From Thalassobaculum fulvum (GTDB taxonomy: Bacteria; Pseudomonadota; Alphaproteobacteria; Thalassobaculales; Thalassobaculaceae), in contig NZ_BMZS01000012.1 of the NCBI RefSeq assembly GCF_014652915.1, positions 128,515-192,514 of the forward strand: a stretch of 64,000 nucleotides of DNA. Reading direction: 5' to 3'. A program made the position numbers and the translations under genes. The notes under the pieces were generated by a model. That model was not told the origin of the DNA and searched no databases. It was given only the letters and a program-made list of their open reading frames with translations. This document shows, piece by piece, positions 43,205 to 51,869 of this stretch (positions within the stretch are counted from its first letter, which is position 1; every line of letters begins with the position of its first letter).

Positions 43205-43216
43205 GAAAGGCTGGGC

Positions 43217-45163
43217 ATGGCTGCCGCCAAGTCCGGCGCGGCGTCTGCCGAACTCGTACGGTCGTTCAACGCGGCGGTGGCGCATCACTCGGCGGGCCGC
43301 CTGGGCGAAGCCCGCGACCTCTATGAGCGGCTGCTGAAGCGGCTGCCGGACCACCCCGACCTCCTGGATCTGTACGGAACGCTGCGCCACCAGCTCGGCG
43401 ACCATGCGGCAGCCGCCGCGTTCGTCGGGAGATCGGTCGCCCGGCGGCCGGCGGCGCCCGCCGCCTGGAACCATCTCGGCTCGATACGGCGGGCGCTTGG
43501 CCAGGCGGACCAGGCGGACAGTGCGTTTCGCCGCTCGGCGATGATCATGCCGGCGGCGGCGGAACCCTGGATCAACATCGGCATCGTCGCCAACGACCGC
43601 GGCGACCCGGAGCGCGCGGTGCGGGCGGGGCGTCGGGCCCTGTCGGTGCAGCCGTCCCTGACCGAGGTCCGAGTCCAGGTCGGGGCGGCGCTGTCCGCGC
43701 TCGGCCGGATCGTCGAATCGCTCGACGCCTTGCTGCCGGTGCGGCGGGTCGCCCCGCTTCGGGCCGATCTCGCCCTGCACCTGTCGGCCGTGCAGGCGGC
43801 GGTAGGGGACCATGCCGCCGCGCTGGACACGGCGCGGCGCGGCATCGTCGCGAACCCGATCGTGCACGAGCTCTATCCCCGGCTGCTCGGGGTCCGCGAT
43901 CCGGAGTCGGATACCGATGCCTTCGTCCGGTGGGCAGGCTTCGCCACCTGCCTGCGACCCGGCGAAGCCAGGCTGTGGGCGAACCGGGCGGCCGAGCTGT
44001 ACCGGGCGGCCAGGTTCGACGCGGCCGGTCGCCAGGCCATGCGGGCCGGGGTCCTCGAGCCGGCCGACCGCGCGGCCCTGCAGAACATGGTGTCGAGCGC
44101 CTACAGCCTGCGGCGGTTCGAGCACGGCCGCCGGGTGGCGCAGTGGTGCCTGGCCGCGCATCCCGGGGCCGCCGACGTGCGGTTCGCCCTGGCCGAGATC
44201 GAACTGGTGATCGGCGACCTGGGCCGCGCCTGGACGCTCTACGAGGCCCGGATCGTCCGGGCCGACGCCATGCCGAGGCTCGGGCTGCCGCCGCGCTGGG
44301 ATGGGCCCGGCACCGAGGACGGCCCGCTGCTGGTCGCCGCCGAGCAGGGAATCGGCGACGAGGTCGTCTTCCTGAGCTGCCTGCCCGACCTGCTGGATGC
44401 GGTGTCGGTTCCGGTCGTGGTCGAGGTCGACCGGCGGCTGGTGCCGGTCATGGCCCGCAGCTTTCCCGGGGTGCGGGTGGTCGCCCGCCAATACCCGGCC
44501 GACGCGCCGGGCCGCCGGCTCCTGGACTATCGGGACCTGGTCGCGCGAGAGGGCCTGCGCCGGGTGGTGTTCGCCGGGTCGCTGCCGCGCTACTTCCGGC
44601 GCGACCGCTCGCGACCGAGCGACCGCGGGGGTTACCTGGTTCCCGATGCCGAGCTGGTCGCGGCTTGGCGGACCCGGCTCGCCGGCGGGCGCCCGGCGAC
44701 GACCGTCGGCCTGGTCTGGAAGAGCGCGCGGATGACCCGTTTCCGCGCGCAGTTCCATGCCGGGATCCTCGACTGGGCCCCGATTCTCGCCGTGCCGGGC
44801 TGTTCGTTCGTCAGCCTCATGCCGGGCGAGGTCGACGCCGAGATCGCCCGGGTCCGCGAGCGTCTGGGCGTCACCATAGAGAGGCCCGCCGGCCTGGACC
44901 CGTGGAACGACATCGATTCGCTGATGGCGCTGATGGCGTCGCTCGACGTGGTGGTGGCGGCGCGCACCGCGACCTGCGCGTTCGCCGGAGCGATCGGCGT
45001 GCCGACGATCCGGGTCGCCCCGAGCTATTATCGCATCACCGACGATCGCGACCTCTTCTTCGCCAACGTGACGCCGGTTCTCGACCGGCTCGCGGCGTTC
45101 GATGCCAGGGTCGCGGCCGAGGCCGCGGCACGGCTCCTGAGTGAACGGACCAGCCAGCCATGA
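43217..45163 (+). CDS. TPR-glycosyltransferase, FlmG-like (paralogue 3)
   Basis: A 648-residue protein with TPRs (about 10-350) and a C-terminal transferase domain (about 365-640). It keeps AAEQGIGDEVVFLSCLPDLL and DIDSLMALMASLDVVVA. At the site where its paralogues have QYDEC or QYDDC it reads SLMPGEV, and WRS is WKS. It has therefore diverged at a conserved position and may differ in substrate or activity. An AAAGG site precedes the ATG, 12 bp after flaF. Its last four bases overlap the next paralogue. Confidence 0.78.
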   Translation: MAAAKSGAASAELVRSFNAAVAHHSAGRLGEARDLYERLLKRLPDHPDLLDLYGTLRHQLGDHAAAAAFVGRSVARRPAAPAAWNHLGSIRRALGQADQADSAFRRSAMIMPAAAEPWINIGIVANDRGDPERAVRAGRRALSVQPSLTEVRVQVGAALSALGRIVESLDALLPVRRVAPLRADLALHLSAVQAAVGDHAAALDTARRGIVANPIVHELYPRLLGVRDPESDTDAFVRWAGFATCLRPGEARLWANRAAELYRAARFDAAGRQAMRAGVLEPADRAALQNMVSSAYSLRRFEHGRRVAQWCLAAHPGAADVRFALAEIELVIGDLGRAWTLYEARIVRADAMPRLGLPPRWDGPGTEDGPLLVAAEQGIGDEVVFLSCLPDLLDAVSVPVVVEVDRRLVPVMARSFPGVRVVARQYPADAPGRRLLDYRDLVAREGLRRVVFAGSLPRYFRRDRSRPSDRGGYLVPDAELVAAWRTRLAGGRPATTVGLVWKSARMTRFRAQFHAGILDWAPILAVPGCSFVSLMPGEVDAEIARVRERLGVTIERPAGLDPWNDIDSLMALMASLDVVVAARTATCAFAGAIGVPTIRVAPSYYRITDDRDLFFANVTPVLDRLAAFDARVAAEAAARLLSERTSQP

Positions 45164-47085
45164 CCGCCCCGACCGGCCTTAACCTGCGTATCCAGAACGC
45201 CCTCGCCCTGCATCGCGCCGGGCGCCTGCAGGAAGCCAGGGCGGCGTATGAAGGTGTGCTGGCCCAGGCGCCCGGCAATGTCGACGCGCTGCATCTCCTC
45301 GGCACGCTGATGACCCAGCTCGGCCACCCCGCCGAGGCCGTCCCGCTGCTGGAGCGCGCGGTCAAGCGGATGCCGAAATCGGCCCCGTGCCTCAGCCACT
45401 TCGCCGACGCGCTGGCGGCCGTCGGACGCGGGCGCGAGGCCGAGGCGGCCTGGCGCAAGGCGCTGAAGCTGGCGCCGCGGGACGCCGAGGCGAGCTTCAA
45501 CCTCGCCGGCCATCTCGCCCAGGCCGGCCGCTGGCGAGACGCCGAGCCGTTCGCCCGTCGGGCCGCCGAGCTGCTGCCGAACTCGCTGCCTGCGAGGTAC
45601 CGGTTCGCGCTCACGCTGGAGGGTCAGGGCCGGTCGGCCGATGCCCTGGCCCAGTTCCGGGCGGTTGTTCGGCTTGCCCCGAACATGCGGGACATGCACC
45701 GCCGGGTGGTCGCCAACGCCGCTGCCGCCGGCGACATGGCGACCGCATGGCGGGCGGCGCAGCGTTGCATGGTCCTGCAACCGGAGGCGGCCGACGGGTT
45801 CGTGGCGATCGAGGCGGTCGTCCTTCCGGAGATCGGCCAGGACGCCAAGGGACGCTGGATGCGGCGGGCCGTGACCGCCGCTCCGGGGGCCGGTTTCCTG
45901 CGCGCGGTGTGTGCCGGCTACCGCTACGAGGCCAAGGACTATGCCGGGGCCCTCGAGGAGACGCGGCGGGCGATCCTGGCGAATCCCGAGACCGCGCTCG
46001 GCTACGCGACCCGGGCGAGGGCGGCGAACATCCTGCCGAGCTACGATCTGGCCGGGCAGGCGACGCGCTGGGGGCTGCGGCTGGCGCCCGGCGATCCCGA
46101 GCTGCTGTTCCAGCACTCGCAGGTCGAGAAGGCGATCGGCGACCTGGCGCTGGGCTGGGCGCTCGACGAGCACCGGGTGCGAAGCCCGCGGTTCCACCTG
46201 ACGCTGGCGCTGCCGGCGCGCTGGGGCGGGCCGGGCACGCCGGTCGGCCGGCTGCTGGTCGCGACCGAGCAGGGCGTCGGGGACGAGCTGCTGTTCCTGT
46301 CGTGCCTGCCCGACCTGCTCGCGGACGTACCCGACCCGGTGGTCGAACTCGACGCCCGGCTGCATCCGCTGTTCCGGCGCAGCTTCCCCGGGATCACGCT
46401 GGTCCCGCGCCAGGCGACCCGCCTGGAGGCCGGCCGTGCGGTGTTCGACTACACCCGGGTGGCCCGCGAGCATTCGATCACCCACTACATCCATGCCGGC
46501 AGCCTGCTCGGGCTGTACCGGGCCGAGCGGGCCCGGCCGGCGACCCGTCGGGGCTATCTGGAGGCCGATCCCGAGGCGGTTGCGGCCTGGCGCGAACGGC
46601 TGGCGGGGCTCGGCCCGGAACCGAAGGTGGGGGTGTCCTGGCGCAGCATCGCGGTGGCCTCGGCGACCCGCTTCAGCGCCTACGCCCCGCTCGACGACTG
46701 GGCGCCGATCCTGCGCCTGCCGGGCATTCGCTTCGTCTGCCTGCAGTACGACGAGTGCCGGGCCGAGGTCGAGGCGTTCCGGGAGCGGACCGGGCTCGAC
46801 CTCTGGATTCCCGAGGGGCTCGACCAGATGGACGACCTCGACGGGACCGCGGCGCTGATGTCGGCCCTGGACGCCGTTGTGTCGGCGCCGACCACCGTGT
46901 GCTGGCTGGCCGCCGCGGTCGGCGCGGAGACGTTCCGCATAGCCCAGGGCAAGTTCTCGATCGCCGCCGACCGGGACCACTTCTTCCCGAACATGCACCC
47001 GCTGGCGCCGGCGGGCCGCCCGCTCGACCTGAAGGCCGCCATCGCGCGGGCCGCCGAGGTGCTGCCCTCCGCCGTCCTGGGGTGA
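45160..47085 (+). CDS. TPR-glycosyltransferase, FlmG-like (paralogue 4)
   Basis: A 641-residue protein with TPRs over about residues 5-340, including well-formed repeats such as NLAGHLAQAGRWRDAEPFAR, and a transferase domain (about 355-635). Motifs are ATEQGVGDELLFLSCLPDLL, GVSWRSI, CLQYDEC and MDDLDGTAALMSALDAVVS, all intact. It starts in an ATGA overlap with paralogue 3 and is closer to it than to the other two (shared FLSCLPDLL). Last gene of flbT-flaF-GT-GT; flagellin 3 follows after a promoter region. Confidence 0.78.
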   Translation: MTAPTGLNLRIQNALALHRAGRLQEARAAYEGVLAQAPGNVDALHLLGTLMTQLGHPAEAVPLLERAVKRMPKSAPCLSHFADALAAVGRGREAEAAWRKALKLAPRDAEASFNLAGHLAQAGRWRDAEPFARRAAELLPNSLPARYRFALTLEGQGRSADALAQFRAVVRLAPNMRDMHRRVVANAAAAGDMATAWRAAQRCMVLQPEAADGFVAIEAVVLPEIGQDAKGRWMRRAVTAAPGAGFLRAVCAGYRYEAKDYAGALEETRRAILANPETALGYATRARAANILPSYDLAGQATRWGLRLAPGDPELLFQHSQVEKAIGDLALGWALDEHRVRSPRFHLTLALPARWGGPGTPVGRLLVATEQGVGDELLFLSCLPDLLADVPDPVVELDARLHPLFRRSFPGITLVPRQATRLEAGRAVFDYTRVAREHSITHYIHAGSLLGLYRAERARPATRRGYLEADPEAVAAWRERLAGLGPEPKVGVSWRSIAVASATRFSAYAPLDDWAPILRLPGIRFVCLQYDECRAEVEAFRERTGLDLWIPEGLDQMDDLDGTAALMSALDAVVSAPTTVCWLAAAVGAETFRIAQGKFSIAADRDHFFPNMHPLAPAGRPLDLKAAIARAAEVLPSAVLG

Positions 47086-47104
47086 TCGCCCGGCCGGTCC
47101 AGAT

Positions 47105-47142
47105 CGGCGGAAATTGCCAGATCTGACCGGCAATTCCTGCCG
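47105..47142. promoter_or_regulatory. Paired palindromes upstream of flagellin 3, candidate FlbD sites
   Basis: CGGCA-ATTCC-TGCCG (47128-47142) has the same 13-bp core as site B upstream of flagellin 1. A second, one-mismatch dyad GGCG-GAAAT-TGCC (47106-47118) lies 23 bp away centre to centre. They are about 85-120 bp upstream of the sigma-54 promoter. Confidence 0.5.
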
Positions 47143-47225
47143 CGAGGACCCGGGTCGGCCCTGCCCGGGATCGCCGGTCTCCAGGAAAATATCGTTAAAT
47201 CAAGGAGTTGGTCGTCGTGCCGGTT

Positions 47226-47240
47226 TGGCCCGCGGCTTGC
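47226..47240 (+). promoter_or_regulatory. Sigma-54 (-24/-12) promoter of flagellin 3
   Basis: TGGCCCG-CGGC-TTGC, one mismatch from the consensus TGGCACG-N4-TTGC. The predicted start near 47252 gives a leader of about 93 bases before the flagellin 3 ATG. The leader has an AGAAAGAG element like those of flagellins 1 and 2, but not the same hairpin. Confidence 0.75.
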
Positions 47241-47344
47241 GCTTCGTTTGCCGAGGACCCCCGTCGACGTCTGCCCGGAAAAAGCAGGCAGGCAAGAAAG
47301 AGCCGGCGGGCGGGTCGATAGAACGTTGACGAAGGACCGGCACA

Positions 47345-48172
47345 ATGGCGAACAACTCCATCCTGACCAACCCCGAAGCCCTGATTGCGCTTCGGAACCT
47401 GGAGCGGACCAACAAGACCCTGGCCGTCACCCAGAACCGGGTGTCGACCGGCTTGAAGGTGACGGGCGCGATCGACGACGCCTCGAACTTCGCGATCGCC
47501 CAGGGCATCCGCGGCGACGTCAAGGCGCTCGGCGCGGTCGTGCAGGGGCTGAACAACGCCAAGGGCATCGCCAAGGTGGCGATCGCCGGTGCCACCAGCA
47601 TCTCCGACCTGCTGCAGACCGTGCGGCAGAAGCTGACCGAGCTGTCGAACGAAGGCATCACCTCCACCCAGCGCGCGATCCTGCAGGACGACTTCCAGCA
47701 GCTGCTGTCGCAGGCGGCGAATTTCATCGACAACGCCGTGTTCAACGGCGTGAACCTGCTCGACACCACGGGCGCCAGCCCGAGCGTGAACACGCTGTCG
47801 AACATCAACGGCGGCACGCTGACCCTCACCGCGCAGGATCTGCGCACCACCGTCATCACCCTGGCCGGTGCCGCCCTGGCGGACGCTTCGGCGGCGCAGA
47901 ACGTGCTGGCCAACGAGTTCTCGAACCTGCAGTCGGTGGTCAATACCGCCCTCGGCTCGCTCGGCGCCGAAGCGCGGGCGCTCGAGCTGCAGACCACATT
48001 CCTCGAGGAAATCACCGACGCCACCGAAGAAGGTCTCGGCAACATCGTGGACGCCGACATGGCGCGCGAGTCGGCCCGTCTGACCGCCCTGCAGGTCCGC
48101 CAGCAGCTCGGCGTGCAGGTGCTCGGCATCGCCAACCAGGCCCCGCAGATCCTGCTCGGCCTGTTCCAGTAG
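47345..48172 (+). CDS. Flagellin (copy 3)
   Basis: Filament subunit of 275 residues with the same D0/D1-only layout: NKTLAVTQNRVSTGLKVTGAIDD at the N-terminus and ARESARLTALQVRQQLGVQVLGIANQ at the C-terminus. It is clearly a paralogue of copies 1 and 2 but differs at many synonymous and some amino-acid sites, and it ends GLFQ. It has its own sigma-54-type promoter and is followed by its own flaF, so it may be expressed at a different time or place in the filament. Confidence 0.96.
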   Translation: MANNSILTNPEALIALRNLERTNKTLAVTQNRVSTGLKVTGAIDDASNFAIAQGIRGDVKALGAVVQGLNNAKGIAKVAIAGATSISDLLQTVRQKLTELSNEGITSTQRAILQDDFQQLLSQAANFIDNAVFNGVNLLDTTGASPSVNTLSNINGGTLTLTAQDLRTTVITLAGAALADASAAQNVLANEFSNLQSVVNTALGSLGAEARALELQTTFLEEITDATEEGLGNIVDADMARESARLTALQVRQQLGVQVLGIANQAPQILLGLFQ

Positions 48173-48241
48173 TCGTCGGCGAAGGGGACGTGACGCCGGC
48201 CGAACCGGTCGTCGCGGGTGGCTGAAGCGGAGGGTCGCTGA

Positions 48242-48616
48242 ATGCAAGGGTACAACGCCTATCGCAAGGTACAGGGGGCCACGGCAACCCAGAACGGCCG
48301 TGACCTCGAGTACCGGCTGCTTGCCCAGGTCACCGGGGCGCTGATCAAGGCGCAGGAGGGCAAGATGACGCTGCAGGAGAAGCTGAACGCGATCCTGCAC
48401 AACGAGAAGGTCTGGGGAGTGTTCCTCGCCGACCTGCATCATCCGGACAATCGCCTGCCGCAGACCCTCAAGGGCGCGATCGCCAGCCTGGCGCTCTGGG
48501 TCATGCGCGAGACGCGCCTGGTGATGGATACCGACGCGCCGCTCGACGACCTGATCCTCATCAACCGCCAGATCATGGCGGGCCTGAAGCCGGAACCCCA
48601 GGCGATGGCCGGATGA
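48242..48616 (+). CDS. flaF: Flagellin secretion factor FlaF (copy 2)
   Basis: A 124-residue FlaF paralogue with QGYNAYRKVQGATATQ at the start, then DLEYRLLAQVTGALIKAQ, a shorter middle, NEKVWGVFLADL and LPQTLKGAIASLALWVMRET. It lacks the acidic tail of copy 1. It lies 69 bp after flagellin 3, presumably cotranscribed. The pairing suggests that each flagellin group has a dedicated FlaF. Confidence 0.92.
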   Translation: MQGYNAYRKVQGATATQNGRDLEYRLLAQVTGALIKAQEGKMTLQEKLNAILHNEKVWGVFLADLHHPDNRLPQTLKGAIASLALWVMRETRLVMDTDAPLDDLILINRQIMAGLKPEPQAMAG

Positions 48617-48645
48617 GGCGGGCGCCGCCAACCCGGCGACCCGGT

Positions 48646-48660
48646 TGGCCGGCTTCTTGC
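48646..48660 (+). promoter_or_regulatory. Sigma-54 (-24/-12) promoter of flgK-flgL
   Basis: TGGCCGG-CTTC-TTGC followed by A matches the consensus at all key positions with exact spacing. The predicted start near 48672 gives a 55-base leader. Confidence 0.75.
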
Positions 48661-48690
48661 ATCTCTGATGAGCGGGTGTCCGTCACCCGC

Positions 48691-48704
48691 CCCGGCATGC
48701 CGGG
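48691..48704. promoter_or_regulatory. Perfect palindrome in the flgK leader
   Basis: CCCGGCATGCCGGG, a 14-bp perfect dyad between the predicted transcription start and the flgK ATG. It shares GGCA/TGCC arms with the candidate FlbD sites but has no spacer, so it may instead be an unrelated operator. Confidence 0.3.
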
Positions 48705-48726
48705 TCGCAGGAACTGAGGACCGTCG

Positions 48727-50157
48727 ATGTCACTGTTCGATGCAATCTCCACCGCCCGCAGCGGTCTGATCGCGACACAGTCCGCCATCGACGTCGCGTC
48801 GCGCAACATCGCGAACGCCAGCGTCGAGGGCTACACCCGCAAGATCCAGGAGCAGTCGACCCGGGTGGTCGACGGCCGCGCCGGGGCGGTGAAGGTCGAG
48901 GAGGTCACGCGCAACGTCAACGCGCAGCTGCAGCGCGACGTCCGCGAGCAGAGCTCGGTGGTCGAGGAACTGACCATCATCGAGGACTTCCTGTCGCGGC
49001 TGGAGCTGGAGTTCGGCCGGCCCGAGGACAGCAGCTCGGTCGCCTCCAAGGTCACGGAACTGAAGAAGGCGTTCCAGTCGCTGGCCACCAACCCGGACCA
49101 GTCGACCGCGCAGAACGACGTGATCAGCGCCGCGGAGGAGCTGGCGCTGGCGCTCACCACCCTCTCCGATTCGATCCAGGCGCTGCGGGCCGAGGCCGAC
49201 CAGCGGATCGGCGATTCCGTCGACTCCATCAACGAGGCGCTGCAGAACATCGACTCCCTGAACGCCGAGATCGGCGCCCGCAAGACGCTGGGCCAGTCGA
49301 CCGCGGACCTCGAGGACAAGCGCGACGTATGGGTCCAGAAGCTGTCCGAGCAGATGGACATCCGGACCTTCGAGCGGTCGGACGGGCGGCTCGCGGTGCT
49401 GACCGGGGACAGCCAGTTCCTGATCGACCAGGCGGCGGTGACGCTCACCTTCTCGCCGTCCGCCAGCGTGACCCCGGGGTCGGCGGTCAACGACATCATG
49501 CTGGACAACGGCTACCTGGCGCCGTTCGCGATCACCAGCTCGTTCTCCGACGGGACGGTGGCCGGGTTGGTGCAGCTCCGCGACACCCTGATGCCGCTGG
49601 CCCAGGACCAGCTGGACTCGCTGGCCTTCGAGCTGGCGCAGCAGTTCGACTCCGTCACGGTCGGCGCGACCACCGCCGACCTGGACCTGTTCACCGACAG
49701 CACCAACACGGTGCCCGGCGCCTCGGCCGGCTTCTCGGCGCAGATCCAGGTCCGCACGACGCTCGCCGGCGCCGATCTGCGCGACGGCATCGGCGGCACC
49801 TTCACCGCGTCCGGCGCCAGCGATTCATCGCTGCCGCTGGCGATCATCGACATGTTCGACACCAAGCAGGCGTTCGTGGCGGTGACCGGCCTGAACAGCA
49901 CTTCCTCGACGATCGAGGAGTTCGCCGCCGAGTTCGTCAGCTACCAGGCCAACCAGGCGGCCGACTACGAGAGCCAGCTCAACTTCCAGGAACAGATCCG
50001 CAGCCTGCTGGATGAGCGGCTGAAGGACGAGAGCGGCGTCAACCTGGACGAGGAGCTGGCCAGCCTCATCCAGCTCGAGAGCGCGTTCGCGGCCTCGGCC
50101 CGGGTCCTGAGCTCGGTCCAGCAGGCACTCGACGAGCTCCTGAACTCGGTGCGGTAA
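48727..50157 (+). CDS. flgK: Hook-filament junction protein FlgK (HAP1)
   Basis: First junction protein between hook and filament, exported by the type III path. The 476-residue protein has the axial N-terminal motif ASRNIANASVEGYTRKIQEQ, long predicted coiled coils near 80-190, a variable middle, and the C-terminal LDEELASLIQLESAFAASARVLSSVQQ. Length is normal. A GAGGA site precedes the ATG. Cotranscribed with flgL 21 bp downstream. Confidence 0.95.
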   Translation: MSLFDAISTARSGLIATQSAIDVASRNIANASVEGYTRKIQEQSTRVVDGRAGAVKVEEVTRNVNAQLQRDVREQSSVVEELTIIEDFLSRLELEFGRPEDSSSVASKVTELKKAFQSLATNPDQSTAQNDVISAAEELALALTTLSDSIQALRAEADQRIGDSVDSINEALQNIDSLNAEIGARKTLGQSTADLEDKRDVWVQKLSEQMDIRTFERSDGRLAVLTGDSQFLIDQAAVTLTFSPSASVTPGSAVNDIMLDNGYLAPFAITSSFSDGTVAGLVQLRDTLMPLAQDQLDSLAFELAQQFDSVTVGATTADLDLFTDSTNTVPGASAGFSAQIQVRTTLAGADLRDGIGGTFTASGASDSSLPLAIIDMFDTKQAFVAVTGLNSTSSTIEEFAAEFVSYQANQAADYESQLNFQEQIRSLLDERLKDESGVNLDEELASLIQLESAFAASARVLSSVQQALDELLNSVR

Positions 50158-50178
50158 GGCTTAACGGGACGAAGCGAC

Positions 50179-51162
50179 ATGCGTATTGCGACCGTCACTC
50201 AGAACCTGCGGATCGACAACTCGATCACGTCGATCCAGCGTCAGATCGCCGACGCGCAGCTGCAGATCTCGACCGGCAAGCGCTCCCAGGTCTACAGCGG
50301 GTTCGACGGGCAGGATGTGCGTCTGCTGATCAATCTCAAGGAGCAGCGGACCAGCGTCGAGTCGTACGTCACCACGATCAAGAACACCCAGGTGAAGACC
50401 AAGACCATCGATGCCGCGCTGGTCACCTTCACCGACATCACTCAGGATCTGCGCAAGAAGCTGTACGAGCAGGTCGAGGGCCTGTACGACAACTCCGCCC
50501 TGGCGCTGCAGACCTTCGCCAACGCGGCGATCGACCAGCTGACCAACCTCCTGAACCAGACGGCCGACGGCAAGTACCTGTTCAACGGCACCGACACCGA
50601 CGCCCAGCCGATGATCGATGCCGCGACGACCAAGGGGGCGTATGTGCAGCCGGCCTTGTCCGGTGGCTTCGCCGGCGTCACCGCGGCGGTGACGACCTTC
50701 TTCGGCACCGACACGAACTGGAACAACGTGACGACGCCGGCTCCGGGGTCGCTGCGGGCGCGGATCGACGAGGGCGTGGACGTCACGTTCGGCGAACTGG
50801 CGAACGACGACGCGTTCGAGGAAGTCTTCGAGGTCATGTACGCCTTCGCCAACGTGAATTTCCAGCCGGGCGACGACGCCAACTACGAGCAGCTGGTGAA
50901 CTGGGGCATCGGCAAGGTCGAGGCGGCGTTCGAGCTGATCAACGACATGGTCGGCCAGAACGGCGTGATCGGCGCCCAGATGAAGACGCGCGAAGAGGCG
51001 CACTCCGACAGCCTGACGTTGCTGGAGACCCAGATCCTCGACATCGAGGACATCGACCCCTACGAGGCGGTCAGCACGTTCCAGACGCTGCAGGCGCAGC
51101 TCGAGGCGTCGTTCCAGACCACCTCGGTGCTGCGTGGCCTGTCCCTGACCCGCTACCTGTAG
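50179..51162 (+). CDS. flgL: Hook-filament junction protein FlgL (HAP3)
   Basis: Second junction protein, flagellin-like. The 327-residue protein starts with RIATVTQNLRIDNSITSIQRQIADAQLQISTGKRSQVYSG (recognised from ISTGKR) and has a central GKYLFNGTDTD segment typical of FlgL. It ends in a flagellin-like C-terminal helix (YEAVSTFQTLQAQLEASFQTT). Its stop is followed by a small GC hairpin without a T-run. Confidence 0.93.
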   Translation: MRIATVTQNLRIDNSITSIQRQIADAQLQISTGKRSQVYSGFDGQDVRLLINLKEQRTSVESYVTTIKNTQVKTKTIDAALVTFTDITQDLRKKLYEQVEGLYDNSALALQTFANAAIDQLTNLLNQTADGKYLFNGTDTDAQPMIDAATTKGAYVQPALSGGFAGVTAAVTTFFGTDTNWNNVTTPAPGSLRARIDEGVDVTFGELANDDAFEEVFEVMYAFANVNFQPGDDANYEQLVNWGIGKVEAAFELINDMVGQNGVIGAQMKTREEAHSDSLTLLETQILDIEDIDPYEAVSTFQTLQAQLEASFQTTSVLRGLSLTRYL

Positions 51163-51188
51163 GCCGGCCCCCGGCCGGGCGCCGCCGT

Positions 51189-51203
51189 AGGCACCGCGCT
51201 CGC
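51189..51203 (+). promoter_or_regulatory. Possible sigma-54 element before flaG-like gene
   Basis: AGGCACC-GCGC-TCGC keeps the -24 GGCAC and the -12 GC at the right spacing but has three mismatches. It is 111-125 bp upstream of the ATG. Weak. Confidence 0.3.
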
Positions 51204-51313
51204 CCTCCGCGGCGGCTGCGGAATCGTTTCTGCTGGACGCGCCCGGGTGATCCGCCTATTTTAGGATCTGGTAGTCTACGAAGTAGGCCTGTGTCTCCAG
51301 AACGGAGGTCGTC

Positions 51314-51754
51314 ATGGAAATTGACGCACGATTTCCGACGGTCCAGGCCAACCAGGCTCTCGAAGCCCGCGACGGAAAGAACTCGACCCCGCCGCAGGTG
51401 GCGCCGGTTGGAAGCGGGGCGGAGTCGGAGTTCTTCATCAGTCCCGTCCTGACCTTCGACTCGCGGTCCCTGACCGTGATCTTCCAGGTTCGCGACAGCC
51501 GGTCCGGCGATGTGGTCCGGCAGTTCCCGCCGGAGGCGGTGGTGGAACGCTACCGTCAGGACCCGACGGCCAAGCCGTTCGTGCTCTCGCCACGCTCGGC
51601 GTCCGGGGAGGACGACTCCGGGGCTGCATCTGAGTTGCTGGCTCCGTTCCCGGACCCGGGCGACCGGTCCTCGACAACCGAGACCCCGGCCCAGCCGGCG
51701 CCCCGCCAGTCGGGCGAAGGGGCCGGTCCGGATCCGGTCGACCTGGTCGCTTGA
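51314..51754 (+). CDS. FlaG-like protein
   Basis: FlaG-type proteins limit filament length or act near the filament cap. Of the 146 residues, the recognisable part is about 48-82: LTFDSRSLTVIFQVRDSRSG then DVVRQFPPEAVVERY, which matches the FlaG pattern of a beta-hairpin and an I/V-RQ-x-PPE motif. The C-terminal 60 residues are Pro/Ser-rich and unstructured. Family membership rests on this short motif and on position after flgL. Confidence 0.65.
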   Translation: MEIDARFPTVQANQALEARDGKNSTPPQVAPVGSGAESEFFISPVLTFDSRSLTVIFQVRDSRSGDVVRQFPPEAVVERYRQDPTAKPFVLSPRSASGEDDSGAASELLAPFPDPGDRSSTTETPAQPAPRQSGEGAGPDPVDLVA

Positions 51755-51869
51755 CGTCGCTTCGACGGGGATTGGGTCGCCGGGGCCGACAGCAACCGGT
51801 TTCCCTATGGCTGTCCATATGTGGTAGGGTCACCCACTCGTGTATCAAGAAGTGGCGGAGGCCCTCTCG

